A stretch of DNA of 64,000 nt from an uncultured Caulobacterales bacterium (GTDB taxonomy: Bacteria > Pseudomonadota > Alphaproteobacteria > Caulobacterales > Maricaulaceae): assembly GCA_937928165.1 (NCBI GenBank), contig CALFVT010000004.1, positions 186,001-250,000 of the forward strand, read 5' to 3'. Below, piece after piece: positions 31,849-40,810 of this stretch. Under the pieces are notes generated by a model. It did not search any database, was not told the DNA's origin, and worked only from the letters and a program-made list of their open reading frames with translations. Every line of letters starts with the position of its first letter. Position 1 is the stretch's first letter. The position numbers and the translations under genes are program-made.

Positions 31849-32130
31849 TCATAATGTCGGGCCAGAGACGCGAAACTTCTCGCGGTAACGCACAGGCTTG
31901 CCGCTATCCGGGTCAACATCTATAAAATAGACTCCGACGACAATATTTTCATTTTCCTGTGCTTCACCAAAGACGCGCATCTTCTCAATCATGTCGACGT
32001 CTTCAGTTAAAAGTGCATGTTCAAACTCAAGTGACCACTCAAAATTTTTCGTGAGCCAGACCACAAAGCCTTCCCGCAATTCATTTGCCGTGAGGGCCTG
32101 CGGGCCCTTACCCTTATGTTTTGCACTCAT
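31849..32130 (-). CDS. DUF2849 protein of the sulfite-reduction operon
   Basis: This 93-aa soluble protein has the DUF2849 look: KGKGPQALTANELREGFVVWL at the N-terminus and a VGVYFIDVD strand near the C-terminus. The family is found almost only between cysG and cysI in alphaproteobacteria, the arrangement here (ATGA overlap with cysG). Its biochemical role is not known; the context says sulfite reduction. Confidence 0.85.
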   Translation of the reverse strand: MSAKHKGKGPQALTANELREGFVVWLTKNFEWSLEFEHALLTEDVDMIEKMRVFGEAQENENIVVGVYFIDVDPDSGKPVRYREKFRVSGPTL

Positions 32131-33521
32131 TGAGCGGCCTCCTTCATACTATCGTGATGCCCCCGATTGGCCGCCTTAACCGCATAGCCGATCAAAAGAA
32201 CGGCGGGCCCTTTAATGGGCGTTGTTTTAATAATATGCCCAAGCTGCCCTAGCGTCGTTTCTACGACATATTCATTGGGCCGCGACGCATTCTCAACAAT
32301 CGTCACCGCAATATTTGCATTCATGCCGCTATCAATCAGGCGGGATTGAATGAGCGGTGATGCGCCTACGCCCATATAAACGGCAAAACGGTCATCATTG
32401 CGCGCCATAGCCGCCCAGTCATGCTCCGCATAGCCTTTCGAATCATGGCCAGTTATGATCGAAAAGGCTTTATTCTTACCTCGCGCCGTTAAAGACACAC
32501 CAATATTCGCCGCCGCCGCCGCCGCCGCCGTAATGCCGGGGATAATTTCAAACCCGATATTATGGGCTTGAAGCACATCCGTTTCTTCATCGGCGCGGCC
32601 AAAGATAAGCGGATCACCGCTTTTCAGGCGGACGATAAACCTGCCACGGGCCGCCTGTTCTAAAAGAATTTCATTTATGCGGCTTTGCGGGACACATTTT
32701 CCGCCTGGCTCCTTGCCAACATATATATATTCCGCCTCGCGGCGGCCTAGATCAAGCACCTCTTTTGACACGAGACGGTCATAAACAATGACATCCGCCG
32801 CATGAAGCCGTTGACGCGCGGCAAAAGTTAAAAGGTCTGGATTGCCCGGCCCGGCCCCGACAAGCGCGACAAAGCCTTTACGCCCATCCTTATATCCCGA
32901 CAGCTTTTGCAGCACACGCTGCTCCATTTCATCGGGACTAAGACGGATTTGATGGGTTAAATCACGGCCTGATAATATATCGGCCCAAAAGCGTTGCCGA
33001 TCTACAAGGCTCGGCATAATGGTTTTCACCATTTTCCGAAGCTCATTTACTTTAAGGGCCAACGCCCCAAGTGAGGCGGGTAATCGGCTCTCAAGATCAG
33101 CTTTTATGGCGCGGGCTAATCCCGGTGATGTGCCTTCACTGCCAATAGATATGGCTACAGGGGCGCGGTCAACGAGGGCGGGCGTAATAAAATTACAGGC
33201 TTGTTTTTGGTCTGCTGCATTGACAAAAAGACCTCTCTTTCGGGCCTGTTTTGCAATTTTTGCATTGCGCGCATCGTCTTCACTTGCGGCGTAAACAAGG
33301 CGCGCTCCTTTGAAATCGCGTTTCTTGTAATCTCGTGCGACCCATTCAATTCGGCCTTCATTAGCCCATTTTTGAATTTGCTTTGATATTTGCTCTGATA
33401 CAAGGCGGATATGCGCCTCAGTCTTCACAAGCGTACGTAGCTTCGCCTCCGCCGCTGCCCCGCCGCCAATTACCAATAATAATTGGTCTTTCATATCAAT
33501 ATGTATAGGCAGATAACGCAT
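32127..33521 (-). CDS. cysG: Siroheme synthase (CysG)
   Basis: CysG makes siroheme for CysI from uroporphyrinogen III. I start it at the ATG at 33521 (MRYLPIHIDMKDQLLLVIGGG), fitting family N-termini; a GTG at 33548 is the upstream alternative. The 464-aa product has the NAD-binding precorrin-2 dehydrogenase/ferrochelatase half (VIGGGAAAEAKLRTL; about 1-215). The SAM-dependent uroporphyrinogen methyltransferase half follows (GAGPGNPDLLTFAA, RLKSGDPLIFGRADEE, PGITAAAAAAA; about 220-460). It is the first gene of the leftward cysG-DUF2849-cysI-cysH operon and is divergent from an XRE-cupin regulator. Confidence 0.94.
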   Translation of the reverse strand: MRYLPIHIDMKDQLLLVIGGGAAAEAKLRTLVKTEAHIRLVSEQISKQIQKWANEGRIEWVARDYKKRDFKGARLVYAASEDDARNAKIAKQARKRGLFVNAADQKQACNFITPALVDRAPVAISIGSEGTSPGLARAIKADLESRLPASLGALALKVNELRKMVKTIMPSLVDRQRFWADILSGRDLTHQIRLSPDEMEQRVLQKLSGYKDGRKGFVALVGAGPGNPDLLTFAARQRLHAADVIVYDRLVSKEVLDLGRREAEYIYVGKEPGGKCVPQSRINEILLEQAARGRFIVRLKSGDPLIFGRADEETDVLQAHNIGFEIIPGITAAAAAAANIGVSLTARGKNKAFSIITGHDSKGYAEHDWAAMARNDDRFAVYMGVGASPLIQSRLIDSGMNANIAVTIVENASRPNEYVVETTLGQLGHIIKTTPIKGPAVLLIGYAVKAANRGHHDSMKEAAQ

Positions 33522-33571
33522 AAAATACTTTGTTTTAACAAGAATCACAGAAAGGCTTGCCCTTCATGAAT

Positions 33572-33587
33572 GTTCTATATATAGAAC
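33572..33587. promoter_or_regulatory. Perfect 16-bp palindrome between cysG and the XRE-cupin gene
   Basis: GTTCTATATATAGAAC reads the same on both strands. It is followed by two GAACGAT direct copies (starting at 33584 and 33592). The site lies in the 121-bp divergent gap, 55 bp before the regulator start and about 50 bp from the cysG start, where an operator for the adjacent regulator would be expected. Confidence 0.5.
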
Positions 33588-33642
33588 GATTGAACGATAT
33601 TCCAGTCATATTCGGTGATATCGAGTAAAAAAGATGTGACAG

Positions 33643-34257
33643 ATGGCCCGACAAAAACGCACCCCCTGCCCTGAAACCGACGCTTTAGGCGCTAAACTCG
33701 GGAAAACAATCTTACGTCTACGCACAGCGGATCGCCTCTCACTCGGGGATTTATCGGGTATGTCGGGCGTGGCAAAGTCGATGATTTCACAAATAGAAAA
33801 AAACGAAACTAATCCGACACTGGCGACCTTATCACGTCTATCACAAGCCCTTGGCACGAGCGTCGAAGCCGTACTCGGCGCGAATGAAGAACAAACCGCC
33901 CTTGTTGAACATAGCCAACCCCAAGACATCCCGGTGCTTCACAGTGAAGACGGATTATGCAAGCTTCGCATTATTGGCTTCATTGATACAGTGCAATGGG
34001 TGCAATGGTATGATTTCACCGCAGAGCCAAACGGCATTTTAGAAAGCTCTGCTCACCCTAACGGCTCTATAGAGAACCTATCTGTTTTGACCGGAAAGCT
34101 TGAAGTGAGCGTAAATAACGATGTCTGGCAAGTCAAAGCCGGAGAGACCCTTCGCTACCATGCAGATTTCGATCATTCTATACGAAATATTGGCGATATA
34201 ACCGCCCATGCAACTATGGTAAACATTTTAGCCGCCTCAATCCGCCCGCAAAGCTAA
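33643..34257 (+). CDS. XRE-family regulator with C-terminal cupin (SutR-like)
   Basis: This 204-aa protein has an XRE helix-turn-helix (about 18-75; LSLGDLSGMSGVAKSMISQIEKNETNPT) and a cupin barrel (about 120-195; SVNNDVWQVKAGETLRYHADFDHSIRNI). It is transcribed away from the cysG-cysI-cysH operon. E. coli SutR (YdcN), of the same architecture, controls sulfur-use genes, so regulation of the divergent sulfite operon is the best guess; the ligand is unknown. Confidence 0.82.
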   Translation: MARQKRTPCPETDALGAKLGKTILRLRTADRLSLGDLSGMSGVAKSMISQIEKNETNPTLATLSRLSQALGTSVEAVLGANEEQTALVEHSQPQDIPVLHSEDGLCKLRIIGFIDTVQWVQWYDFTAEPNGILESSAHPNGSIENLSVLTGKLEVSVNNDVWQVKAGETLRYHADFDHSIRNIGDITAHATMVNILAASIRPQS

Positions 34258-34327
34258 TAGCCCTTGATTACAAAGGCGTTATGGGCGAAACCACGCTTAT
34301 TAATTTGGTTCTAAGTTGAAAACGCCT

Positions 34328-35683
34328 ATGCGCTATTACTCCCACCTTGATAATACAATAAATGCGGCGTTTAAGGAGGCGCTTCTGGCAAGTCTAGCGC
34401 CGGGGGGCGGGCTTTGGATGCCGGAGACACTGCCGCAATTTACGCAAGATGAGCTTGCGCGGCTTGGAGGCATGGATTTTGCAGACTGCGCCGCAGAGCT
34501 AGCGGCTTATTTTACCGATGACAATTTTACAAAAACTGACCTTACCTCCATTTGCCGTGATGCTTATAACTTCGATATACCGCTTAAGTCCTTTGACGGC
34601 TATATATTAGACCCCGCCCTTGAAGAGCCGCGCAGTGAATTTATGCTAGAGCTTTTCCACGGGCCAACACTTGCGTTTAAAGATTTTGCCGCCCGTTTTA
34701 TGGGCCGCGCGGCCAGTCATATTATGAACCAAACGGAGGAGCGCCGCAGGATTCTTGTGGCCACCTCCGGCGATACGGGCGGGGCTATTGGGGATAGCTT
34801 CCTTCATCAAGACGGGATTGATGTTTTTATCCTTTTCCCGGACGGCGGCGTTAGCCCCGTTCAGCAGCAGCAACTGACCACCATTGGACATGGCCTAAGC
34901 AATGTTCACGCTATCGCGGTCAAAGGCAGTTTTGATGATTGCCAACAGCTTGTTAAAGACGCTTTCTCGGATAAAAGACTATCGCAAAAACATAAGCTTA
35001 TGTCGGCCAATTCAATTAATGTTGGCCGCGTCATACCGCAAAGTTTTTACTATTTTTGGACGAGTTTGAAACTTAAAGCCGCTTATTTCGATAAAAAAAT
35101 CGTTTATTCAATTCCGTCTGGCAATCTTGGCAATCTTACGGGCGGGTTAATTGCCCGTAAAATGGGCGCGCCTATTGATCGGTTCGTTATCGGAAATAAT
35201 ATCAATAATCCTTTCGTCGATTATCTGAAAACAGCAAAATATACACCGCGTCCATCTGTTCCAACACTGTCAAATGCTATGGATATTGGCCGTCCGAATA
35301 ATTTCCCGCGCATATTATCCTTATTTAATAACGACTACCAAGCCGTTGAAAACCTGTGTTGGGGCGCATCCTTTTCCGATGAAGATACAGAGCGGCATTT
35401 ACGCAAAATTCACGCCGAAACAGGCTATATCATGTGTCCGCATACAGCTGTCGGACATTTGGCGATGAATAGTTTTGCCGAAGGCATTGAGGAAGATTTT
35501 ATCAAAGTGACCGTGGCAACGGCCCATCCGGCGAAGTTCAAAGAGAGTGTGGAGCGGATTATACGCGAATCTATTCCCATGCCCACAGCCCTGCAAGATA
35601 TTATGACGCGCACACCAAAGCTTGAAAATATAGGGCCAGACCTGTCAGAGCTAACGGCTCTTTTAGACGCTCATAACTCATGA
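34328..35683 (+). CDS. thrC: Threonine synthase
   Basis: This PLP enzyme converts O-phosphohomoserine to threonine. I start it at the ATG at 34328 (MRYYSHLDNT), like the MRYxST of the family; the TTG at 34316 is less likely. The product is 451 aa with the PLP lysine in GPTLAFKDFAARF (Lys118), the phosphate-binding ATSGDTGGAIGDSF and the long-form threonine synthase region YSIPSGNLGNLTGG. It overlaps the next gene by ATGA. No homoserine dehydrogenase or classical homoserine kinase is nearby. Confidence 0.95.
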   Translation: MRYYSHLDNTINAAFKEALLASLAPGGGLWMPETLPQFTQDELARLGGMDFADCAAELAAYFTDDNFTKTDLTSICRDAYNFDIPLKSFDGYILDPALEEPRSEFMLELFHGPTLAFKDFAARFMGRAASHIMNQTEERRRILVATSGDTGGAIGDSFLHQDGIDVFILFPDGGVSPVQQQQLTTIGHGLSNVHAIAVKGSFDDCQQLVKDAFSDKRLSQKHKLMSANSINVGRVIPQSFYYFWTSLKLKAAYFDKKIVYSIPSGNLGNLTGGLIARKMGAPIDRFVIGNNINNPFVDYLKTAKYTPRPSVPTLSNAMDIGRPNNFPRILSLFNNDYQAVENLCWGASFSDEDTERHLRKIHAETGYIMCPHTAVGHLAMNSFAEGIEEDFIKVTVATAHPAKFKESVERIIRESIPMPTALQDIMTRTPKLENIGPDLSELTALLDAHNS

Positions 35684-36327
35684 AGCTATCCCCGAAAGAG
35701 GTACGTGAATATTATCAATCTGGGAGATTAAAAATCGCCCTTATTGGTATGTCCAATATTGGTAAAAGTCACTTCGCTGGACGGCTTAAAGCACAATTTG
35801 ATTTTGATACAGTCGAAGTCGATGCGGTCATACAATCACATATCGGTGCAAGCAATATGAGCGGCCATGCAGCATGGCTAGGGCAACCCTATAGCGAAGG
35901 TTACGCCCAACGTGAGCGAGACGCCATGGCAATCGAAACCCGCGCCTCAAAAGAAGCAATTAATCAATGCTTAAGCAGAGGCAATGCGGTACTCGACGCC
36001 CCCGGCAGTATTATTTACACTGATGAAAACGTTCAGACGCAACTTAAAACAAAGTTTTGGCGAATTTATTTAAAGGCCTCCAGTGAGGACGAAATGCGCT
36101 TAAAGCAACTTTATTATAACTGCCCTAAACCTTTGATTTGGAATGGTAATTACAACTCATCTCTCGCGGCAGACCCAGACGATGCGATCATCGTATCTTA
36201 TAGCGGATTATTACAAGAGCGGGCCCAGCTATATGCTCATATGGCAGATATGACCCTATACGCGCAGCAGCTGATGGATAAAGACTATGACATCGGTAAA
36301 GCGCTTGGACTGAACACGAAGGAATGA
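35680..36327 (+). CDS. Shikimate-kinase-like P-loop protein coupled to thrC
   Basis: This 215-aa protein has a Walker A loop GMSNIGKS (23-30) and a following acidic strand (DTVEVDAVIQ, about 46-55) arranged as in shikimate/gluconate-kinase-type NMP kinases, so small-molecule phosphorylation is likely. The family and substrate are not recognised. It overlaps thrC by four bases and must be co-translated with it. Animal THNSL1 carries a shikimate-kinase-like domain ahead of a threonine-synthase-like domain, which suggests the two functions belong together. Homoserine kinase activity is possible but unproven. Confidence 0.65.
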   Translation: MKLSPKEVREYYQSGRLKIALIGMSNIGKSHFAGRLKAQFDFDTVEVDAVIQSHIGASNMSGHAAWLGQPYSEGYAQRERDAMAIETRASKEAINQCLSRGNAVLDAPGSIIYTDENVQTQLKTKFWRIYLKASSEDEMRLKQLYYNCPKPLIWNGNYNSSLAADPDDAIIVSYSGLLQERAQLYAHMADMTLYAQQLMDKDYDIGKALGLNTKE

Positions 36328-36328
36328 T

Positions 36329-37327
36329 TTAAATCCAGCCGCCTAATAAGCGTTCTTTCGCAATAGCGGTCAGGGCATCTAAATGGGCCGGTTCATCATT
36401 TAAGCACGGAATAGCTGTATAATTTTCGCCGCCATGTTCATGGAATATCTCCTCCCCCTCCACAGCAATCTCCTCGAGGGTTTCAAGGCAATCGGCCGAA
36501 AATCCAGGCATGACAACAGCAAGATTTTTAATTCCCTCATTCGGCATGGCTTCAAGAGTTTTATCCGTATAGGGCTGAAGCCATTCTTCGCGGCCAAACC
36601 GGGATTGAAAGGTTAGCCGAAGCTGTTGCTCATCCATATTTAAATATTTCCGCAGTAAATCCGTGGTCTTATTACATTCGGATTCATAAGGATCACCTTC
36701 GGTTATATAACGTTTGGGCACCCCGTGATAACTTGCCATAATTGTATCCGGCGTCCAATTCAGGCCTTTAAGATGGGATTTAATACTCTCTCCTAAGGCC
36801 TCAATGAAAAGTGGATGGTCATAATAATTTCGAAGAAATCGTATATCTGGCACGTCTTTCATCTTCTTCACCGCCTTACCAACGGCGTCAAATATCGACG
36901 CAACCGTCGCCCCTGCATATTGCGGATAGGCCGGTAGGACTGCGATTTTACGGCAATCTTGCTGCATTAATTTATCCATAGCCGATTGAATTGATGGATT
37001 GCCGTAGCGCATCGCCGTTTCGACCTGCACATTATCGCCGAGCCGGGTTTGCAGCCCCGCCGCTTGCCGCCGCGTTATACGGATAAGCGGCGCTTCCCCG
37101 CCGTCAATGCCGTCCGGCTGGCTCCATATAGACTCATAAGCTTTAGCGACCTTGGGGGGGCGCGTGCGCAGAATAATACCGTGTAATATAGGGCACCACA
37201 GCCAACGGTTTATATCAATCACGCGGTAATCATGTAAAAATTCAAAAAGATATTTTCGAACATCTTGTGCGGTGGGCGAATCAGGTGAGCCTAAATTGAC
37301 AAGTAACAGCCCTATTTTCTCTGGCAT
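36329..37327 (-). CDS. hemH: Ferrochelatase
   Basis: HemH inserts Fe2+ into protoporphyrin IX to finish haem. The 332-aa protein has the metal-site His in ASYHGVPKRY, the downstream Glu region GFSADCLETLEEI and the N-terminal GLLLVNLGSPDSP. Length is standard. It converges with the kinase-like gene (two-base gap) and is divergent from the M2 peptidase gene. Confidence 0.95.
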   Translation of the reverse strand: MPEKIGLLLVNLGSPDSPTAQDVRKYLFEFLHDYRVIDINRWLWCPILHGIILRTRPPKVAKAYESIWSQPDGIDGGEAPLIRITRRQAAGLQTRLGDNVQVETAMRYGNPSIQSAMDKLMQQDCRKIAVLPAYPQYAGATVASIFDAVGKAVKKMKDVPDIRFLRNYYDHPLFIEALGESIKSHLKGLNWTPDTIMASYHGVPKRYITEGDPYESECNKTTDLLRKYLNMDEQQLRLTFQSRFGREEWLQPYTDKTLEAMPNEGIKNLAVVMPGFSADCLETLEEIAVEGEEIFHEHGGENYTAIPCLNDEPAHLDALTAIAKERLLGGWI

Positions 37328-37453
37328 AATTAAACCCTTACCCTAAAAAAAACTCTTTAATTCAGCTATAGCTTTTAACGGCCTTGACCTGCACTACGCT
37401 TTGTTTACGAATAAGCTTGTCTATGCAGATTTAAACGGCAAGGAAACAATATT

Positions 37454-39343
37454 ATGCGCAATTTTCTTCTTATCGCCAGCAGCCTGTCTGTGCTGACGCT
37501 TGCAGCCTGTCAAGGCGCAACCGATACCGCGGAAACTCAAGCCAGTTACGCCTCCGCAAGCTCAGCAGCGCCGACGGCTCAATCAGCCAAAGTGGATAAA
37601 CCGGAGCCTAAAGCGCCCACGGTTCAAGAAGCCAAAGAGTTCATCAAACAGGCAGAACAAGATATTCTCAAGCTCGCGGAACATTCATCGCGTGTCTATT
37701 GGGTGAATGCCAATTTCATTACCGATGACACAAAATGGCTCGCCGAAAAGATTGGTGCCGAAGGGGCCAAGCAATCAACACGCCTTGCGAATGCAGCTAA
37801 GCGGTTTAACGACCTTGATCTTCCCGCTGATATGGCCCGTAAACTCGACAAACTGAAACGTGGTAGTAATTTCCCGGCTCCTGAAACTAAGGGCGCAGCG
37901 GAAAATCTATCCAAAATTATAACCCAGCTTGATTCGGCCTATAGCACAGGTAAATTTGAGCATAATGGAAAGACCCTATCCCTATTTGAAGCCACAGATA
38001 TTATTGCCACATCTCGCGATCCCGAAGAGCTTGCAGACGTCTGGGCGGGCTGGCGTCAAATATCGCCAAAGATGCGCGGCGATTATGCCCGCATGGTTGA
38101 GATCATTAATAAAGGCTCCGCAGAGCTTGGGTTTGCCGATGCAGGCGCTTTGTGGCGCGCTGGTTATGACATGCCCGCTGATGACTTTGTTAAAGAAGCC
38201 GACCGGCTTTGGGGGCAAGTCAAACCGCTCTATGACGAGCTACATTGTTATGTGCGCACAAAACTGAATAATGAATATGGCGATGAGGTGGTTCCCCTCG
38301 ATCAGCCCATACGCGCAGATCTTCTCGGTAATATGTGGGGGCAGCAATGGGGTAATATTTATGAGCTCGTTGCGCCTGAAAACGCCGAAGCCGGTGTCGA
38401 CGTGACAAGACTCCTCGAAGCCAATAATAAAACCGCCCTAAATATGGTTGAAATCGGCGAACAGTTTTTTACCTCTATGGGATTTGAAGACCTGCCAGAC
38501 ACATTTTGGAAACGCTCGCTTATCACAAAGCCCCAAGACCGCGAAGTCACCTGTCATGCCTCGGCATGGGATATTGATAATGAAGACGATATTCGCATAA
38601 AAATGTGCACGAAAGTGACCGGTGAGGATTTTCAGACCGTCCATCATGAACTCGGCCATAATTTCTACCAACGGGCTTATAAAAACCAATCTATTATTTA
38701 CCGCGATGGGGCGAATGACGGCTTTCACGAGGCCATTGGCGATATGATTGCCTTGTCTATCACGCCGGATTACTTAGTAAAAATTGACCTTTTGGACGAA
38801 GGTGATAAGCCGTCAAACAACGCAGATTTATCCCTTCTTATGCGTAGCGCGCTGGATAAAATTGCTTTTCTGCCCTTTGGCCTGATGGTTGATCAATGGC
38901 GCTGGAAAGTTTTTAGCGGTGAATATTCGGAAAATGAATATAACAAAGGTTGGTGGGAACTTCGTGATAAATATCAAGGCTTACGCCCGCCCGTTGACCG
39001 TAGTGAAGCCGATTTCGATCCGGGCGCAAAATATCATATTCCGGGCAATACGCCCTATATGCGCTATTTCTTAGCCCATATCTTACAATTTCAATTCCAT
39101 AAGGCGGCCTGTGACATGTCAGGCTATGAAGGGGTGCTGCATAATTGCTCTGTTTACGGTAATAAAGAGGTCGGACGCCGCTTTAACGCCATGATGGAGC
39201 TTGGTTCATCTAAGCCGTGGCCTGATGCCCTCGAAGCCTTTACGGGTACGCGCGATATGGATGGGCGCGCGATTATTGAATATTACGAACCGCTTATCAC
39301 ATATCTTAAAGAGCAGAATAAAGGCCAGACCTGCGGTTGGTAA
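37454..39343 (+). CDS. M2-family peptidyl-dipeptidase (ACE-like), lipoprotein
   Basis: This 629-aa zinc peptidase should trim dipeptides from peptide C-termini outside the cytoplasm. It has a lipoprotein signal (SVLTLAAC; Cys19), an Ala/Ser/Thr-rich linker to about residue 50, and an M2 catalytic domain. Zinc ligands are visible: HELGH at 398-402 and the third ligand Glu426 in GFHEAIGD. The length fits single-domain bacterial ACE homologues. It is monocistronic with a strong terminator behind it. Confidence 0.9.
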   Translation: MRNFLLIASSLSVLTLAACQGATDTAETQASYASASSAAPTAQSAKVDKPEPKAPTVQEAKEFIKQAEQDILKLAEHSSRVYWVNANFITDDTKWLAEKIGAEGAKQSTRLANAAKRFNDLDLPADMARKLDKLKRGSNFPAPETKGAAENLSKIITQLDSAYSTGKFEHNGKTLSLFEATDIIATSRDPEELADVWAGWRQISPKMRGDYARMVEIINKGSAELGFADAGALWRAGYDMPADDFVKEADRLWGQVKPLYDELHCYVRTKLNNEYGDEVVPLDQPIRADLLGNMWGQQWGNIYELVAPENAEAGVDVTRLLEANNKTALNMVEIGEQFFTSMGFEDLPDTFWKRSLITKPQDREVTCHASAWDIDNEDDIRIKMCTKVTGEDFQTVHHELGHNFYQRAYKNQSIIYRDGANDGFHEAIGDMIALSITPDYLVKIDLLDEGDKPSNNADLSLLMRSALDKIAFLPFGLMVDQWRWKVFSGEYSENEYNKGWWELRDKYQGLRPPVDRSEADFDPGAKYHIPGNTPYMRYFLAHILQFQFHKAACDMSGYEGVLHNCSVYGNKEVGRRFNAMMELGSSKPWPDALEAFTGTRDMDGRAIIEYYEPLITYLKEQNKGQTCGW

Positions 39344-39371
39344 GGGGCTGAAACTTAATTAAATCTCAGTA

Positions 39372-39407
39372 AAAAGCCTTTTCGTTAAGACCTCGGAAAG
39401 GCTTTTC
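39372..39407 (+). terminator. Rho-independent terminator after the M2 peptidase gene
   Basis: AAAAGCCTTT (39372-39381) and AAAGGCTTTT (39397-39406) form a perfect 10-bp stem with a 15-base loop; the T run is part of the 3' arm. It lies 28 bp after the stop. Confidence 0.7.
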
Positions 39408-39422
39408 TATGATTAAAGGTGT

Positions 39423-40808
39423 ATGAATAGCATTAGCCTTAATGATTCTGACTTTCAGTCAAAGTTTCAAATCCTTGTTGTTACGGATAATCTTGAGGCA
39501 GCAAAAACGCTAACGCCTGCCTGTGAGCGTAAAAATCAAGATCTGACCTTTTGTACCTATGACGGCAAAAAACTGCGCGGTGCTATTAACGATAGGCCCG
39601 ACGCCGTTCTTATGCTGCTAACGGATTATATTGAACATGCCCCCCTGATCAAAAAAGCGCTGTCATCACATTTTTCAGGACAAAGCCTTGCCTATATAGG
39701 GGCGCTATTTCGGGAGGGCCGCTTTGATGTTGACGATATCTTTGACAGCATAATTTACGCCCCGGCCCATCCATCACAAATTTCGCAGCGCATAGAAGCT
39801 GTTTTACGCCTTCAGCGAATGGAGCGCGAAATTCTTCACCGCGTTGAGACCTATAGAGAAGATTTCGGTATTGATTGTGAATTTTCTCTCGACGCTATTA
39901 ACCGCCCTTTCAATATTCTTTTTGTTGGCAAAGCGACGCCGGCCTTCATGTCGATTTTAAACGCACTGCAAGTTCATAATGTCGATGTCACAGGCGCGTT
40001 CTCATCTTATAGTGCGTTTAACTACCTTCATGAGCAAGAGTTTGACGCCGTTGTTATGAACGCAACTGGCGATATTTCACCGTCAATATTGGTAACAGAA
40101 ACCATGCGCCGTAATTCTAATCTTTATGATATTCCGGTTATCTTTTTGACAACGGAAAATCCTGAACATATTGAAACAATCTATGCAAAAGGCGTACATG
40201 ATATTGTCCAAGACAGCTCTGATACGCCTGAAATTAGAGGCCGCATTTTAGAGGCTGCAAATTTCCACCGCTTACATGCCCATATGAAAAAAGCTCTGCG
40301 TGATCTTCGGTTTGATGAATGTATCGATCTCGCCTCTCGGCTTTTCAATAAAAACTTCCTTATTTGTCATCTTAACCGCATTGTTGAACACTGCCAGACC
40401 CATGGATATGATCTATCTTTAATTGCCCTTAAAGTGCAGCCCAATTCGCTAGCGAATATTCCGCCCGATAAAATTGTTCAAGCCGAGAATCAAATCGGCG
40501 GTATGATACGCACATTATTAAGACAGCAAGATATATCCGCCCGTATCGCAGAAGACACTTATATATTAGTCTTCCCTGAACAAAGCCTTGACCGGCTTGA
40601 CCCTATTTTAGAGCGCATAAAAGGCATTGTTGATTGTGCAGCATTCGATTCGGGTTATCACGCACAAGGGGAAGCAGGCCCCCCTTTCACCATGTCTATC
40701 AACGCGATGAAAGTTGGACGCATGCCTCATGAAACGGCGCAGCAAGTCCTAACTAATGCTATGGCTGAGCTTACTGATAAGCATATTCCGCTTGGGCTTT
40801 CGGCTTAG
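39423..40808 (+). CDS. Degenerate REC-REC-GGDEF protein (PopA/PleD-like pseudoenzyme)
   Basis: This 461-aa protein has the PleD/PopA layout: REC-like domain 1 (about 16-125), REC-like domain 2 (about 163-280) and a GGDEF-like domain (about 305-455). None of the active sites survives. REC1 has LL in place of the phospho-acceptor Asp (PDAVLMLLTD), REC2 has Asn there (DAVVMNATGD) and lacks the acidic pair. The GGDEF signature is replaced by IAEDTYILVF. It therefore cannot make c-di-GMP or be phosphorylated in the usual way. Caulobacter PopA, also degenerate, binds c-di-GMP and steers CtrA degradation; a similar adaptor role is possible. It converges with mfd. Confidence 0.7.
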   Translation: MNSISLNDSDFQSKFQILVVTDNLEAAKTLTPACERKNQDLTFCTYDGKKLRGAINDRPDAVLMLLTDYIEHAPLIKKALSSHFSGQSLAYIGALFREGRFDVDDIFDSIIYAPAHPSQISQRIEAVLRLQRMEREILHRVETYREDFGIDCEFSLDAINRPFNILFVGKATPAFMSILNALQVHNVDVTGAFSSYSAFNYLHEQEFDAVVMNATGDISPSILVTETMRRNSNLYDIPVIFLTTENPEHIETIYAKGVHDIVQDSSDTPEIRGRILEAANFHRLHAHMKKALRDLRFDECIDLASRLFNKNFLICHLNRIVEHCQTHGYDLSLIALKVQPNSLANIPPDKIVQAENQIGGMIRTLLRQQDISARIAEDTYILVFPEQSLDRLDPILERIKGIVDCAAFDSGYHAQGEAGPPFTMSINAMKVGRMPHETAQQVLTNAMAELTDKHIPLGLSA

Positions 40809-40810
40809 GT

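Noticed and set aside
33572-33587. GTTC...GAAC palindrome as a LexA box
   Set aside because: The alphaproteobacterial LexA site is a direct repeat GTTC-N7-GTTC. Here the arms are inverted with an 8-bp spacer, so it does not fit; the direct GAAC copies are spaced by four bases.
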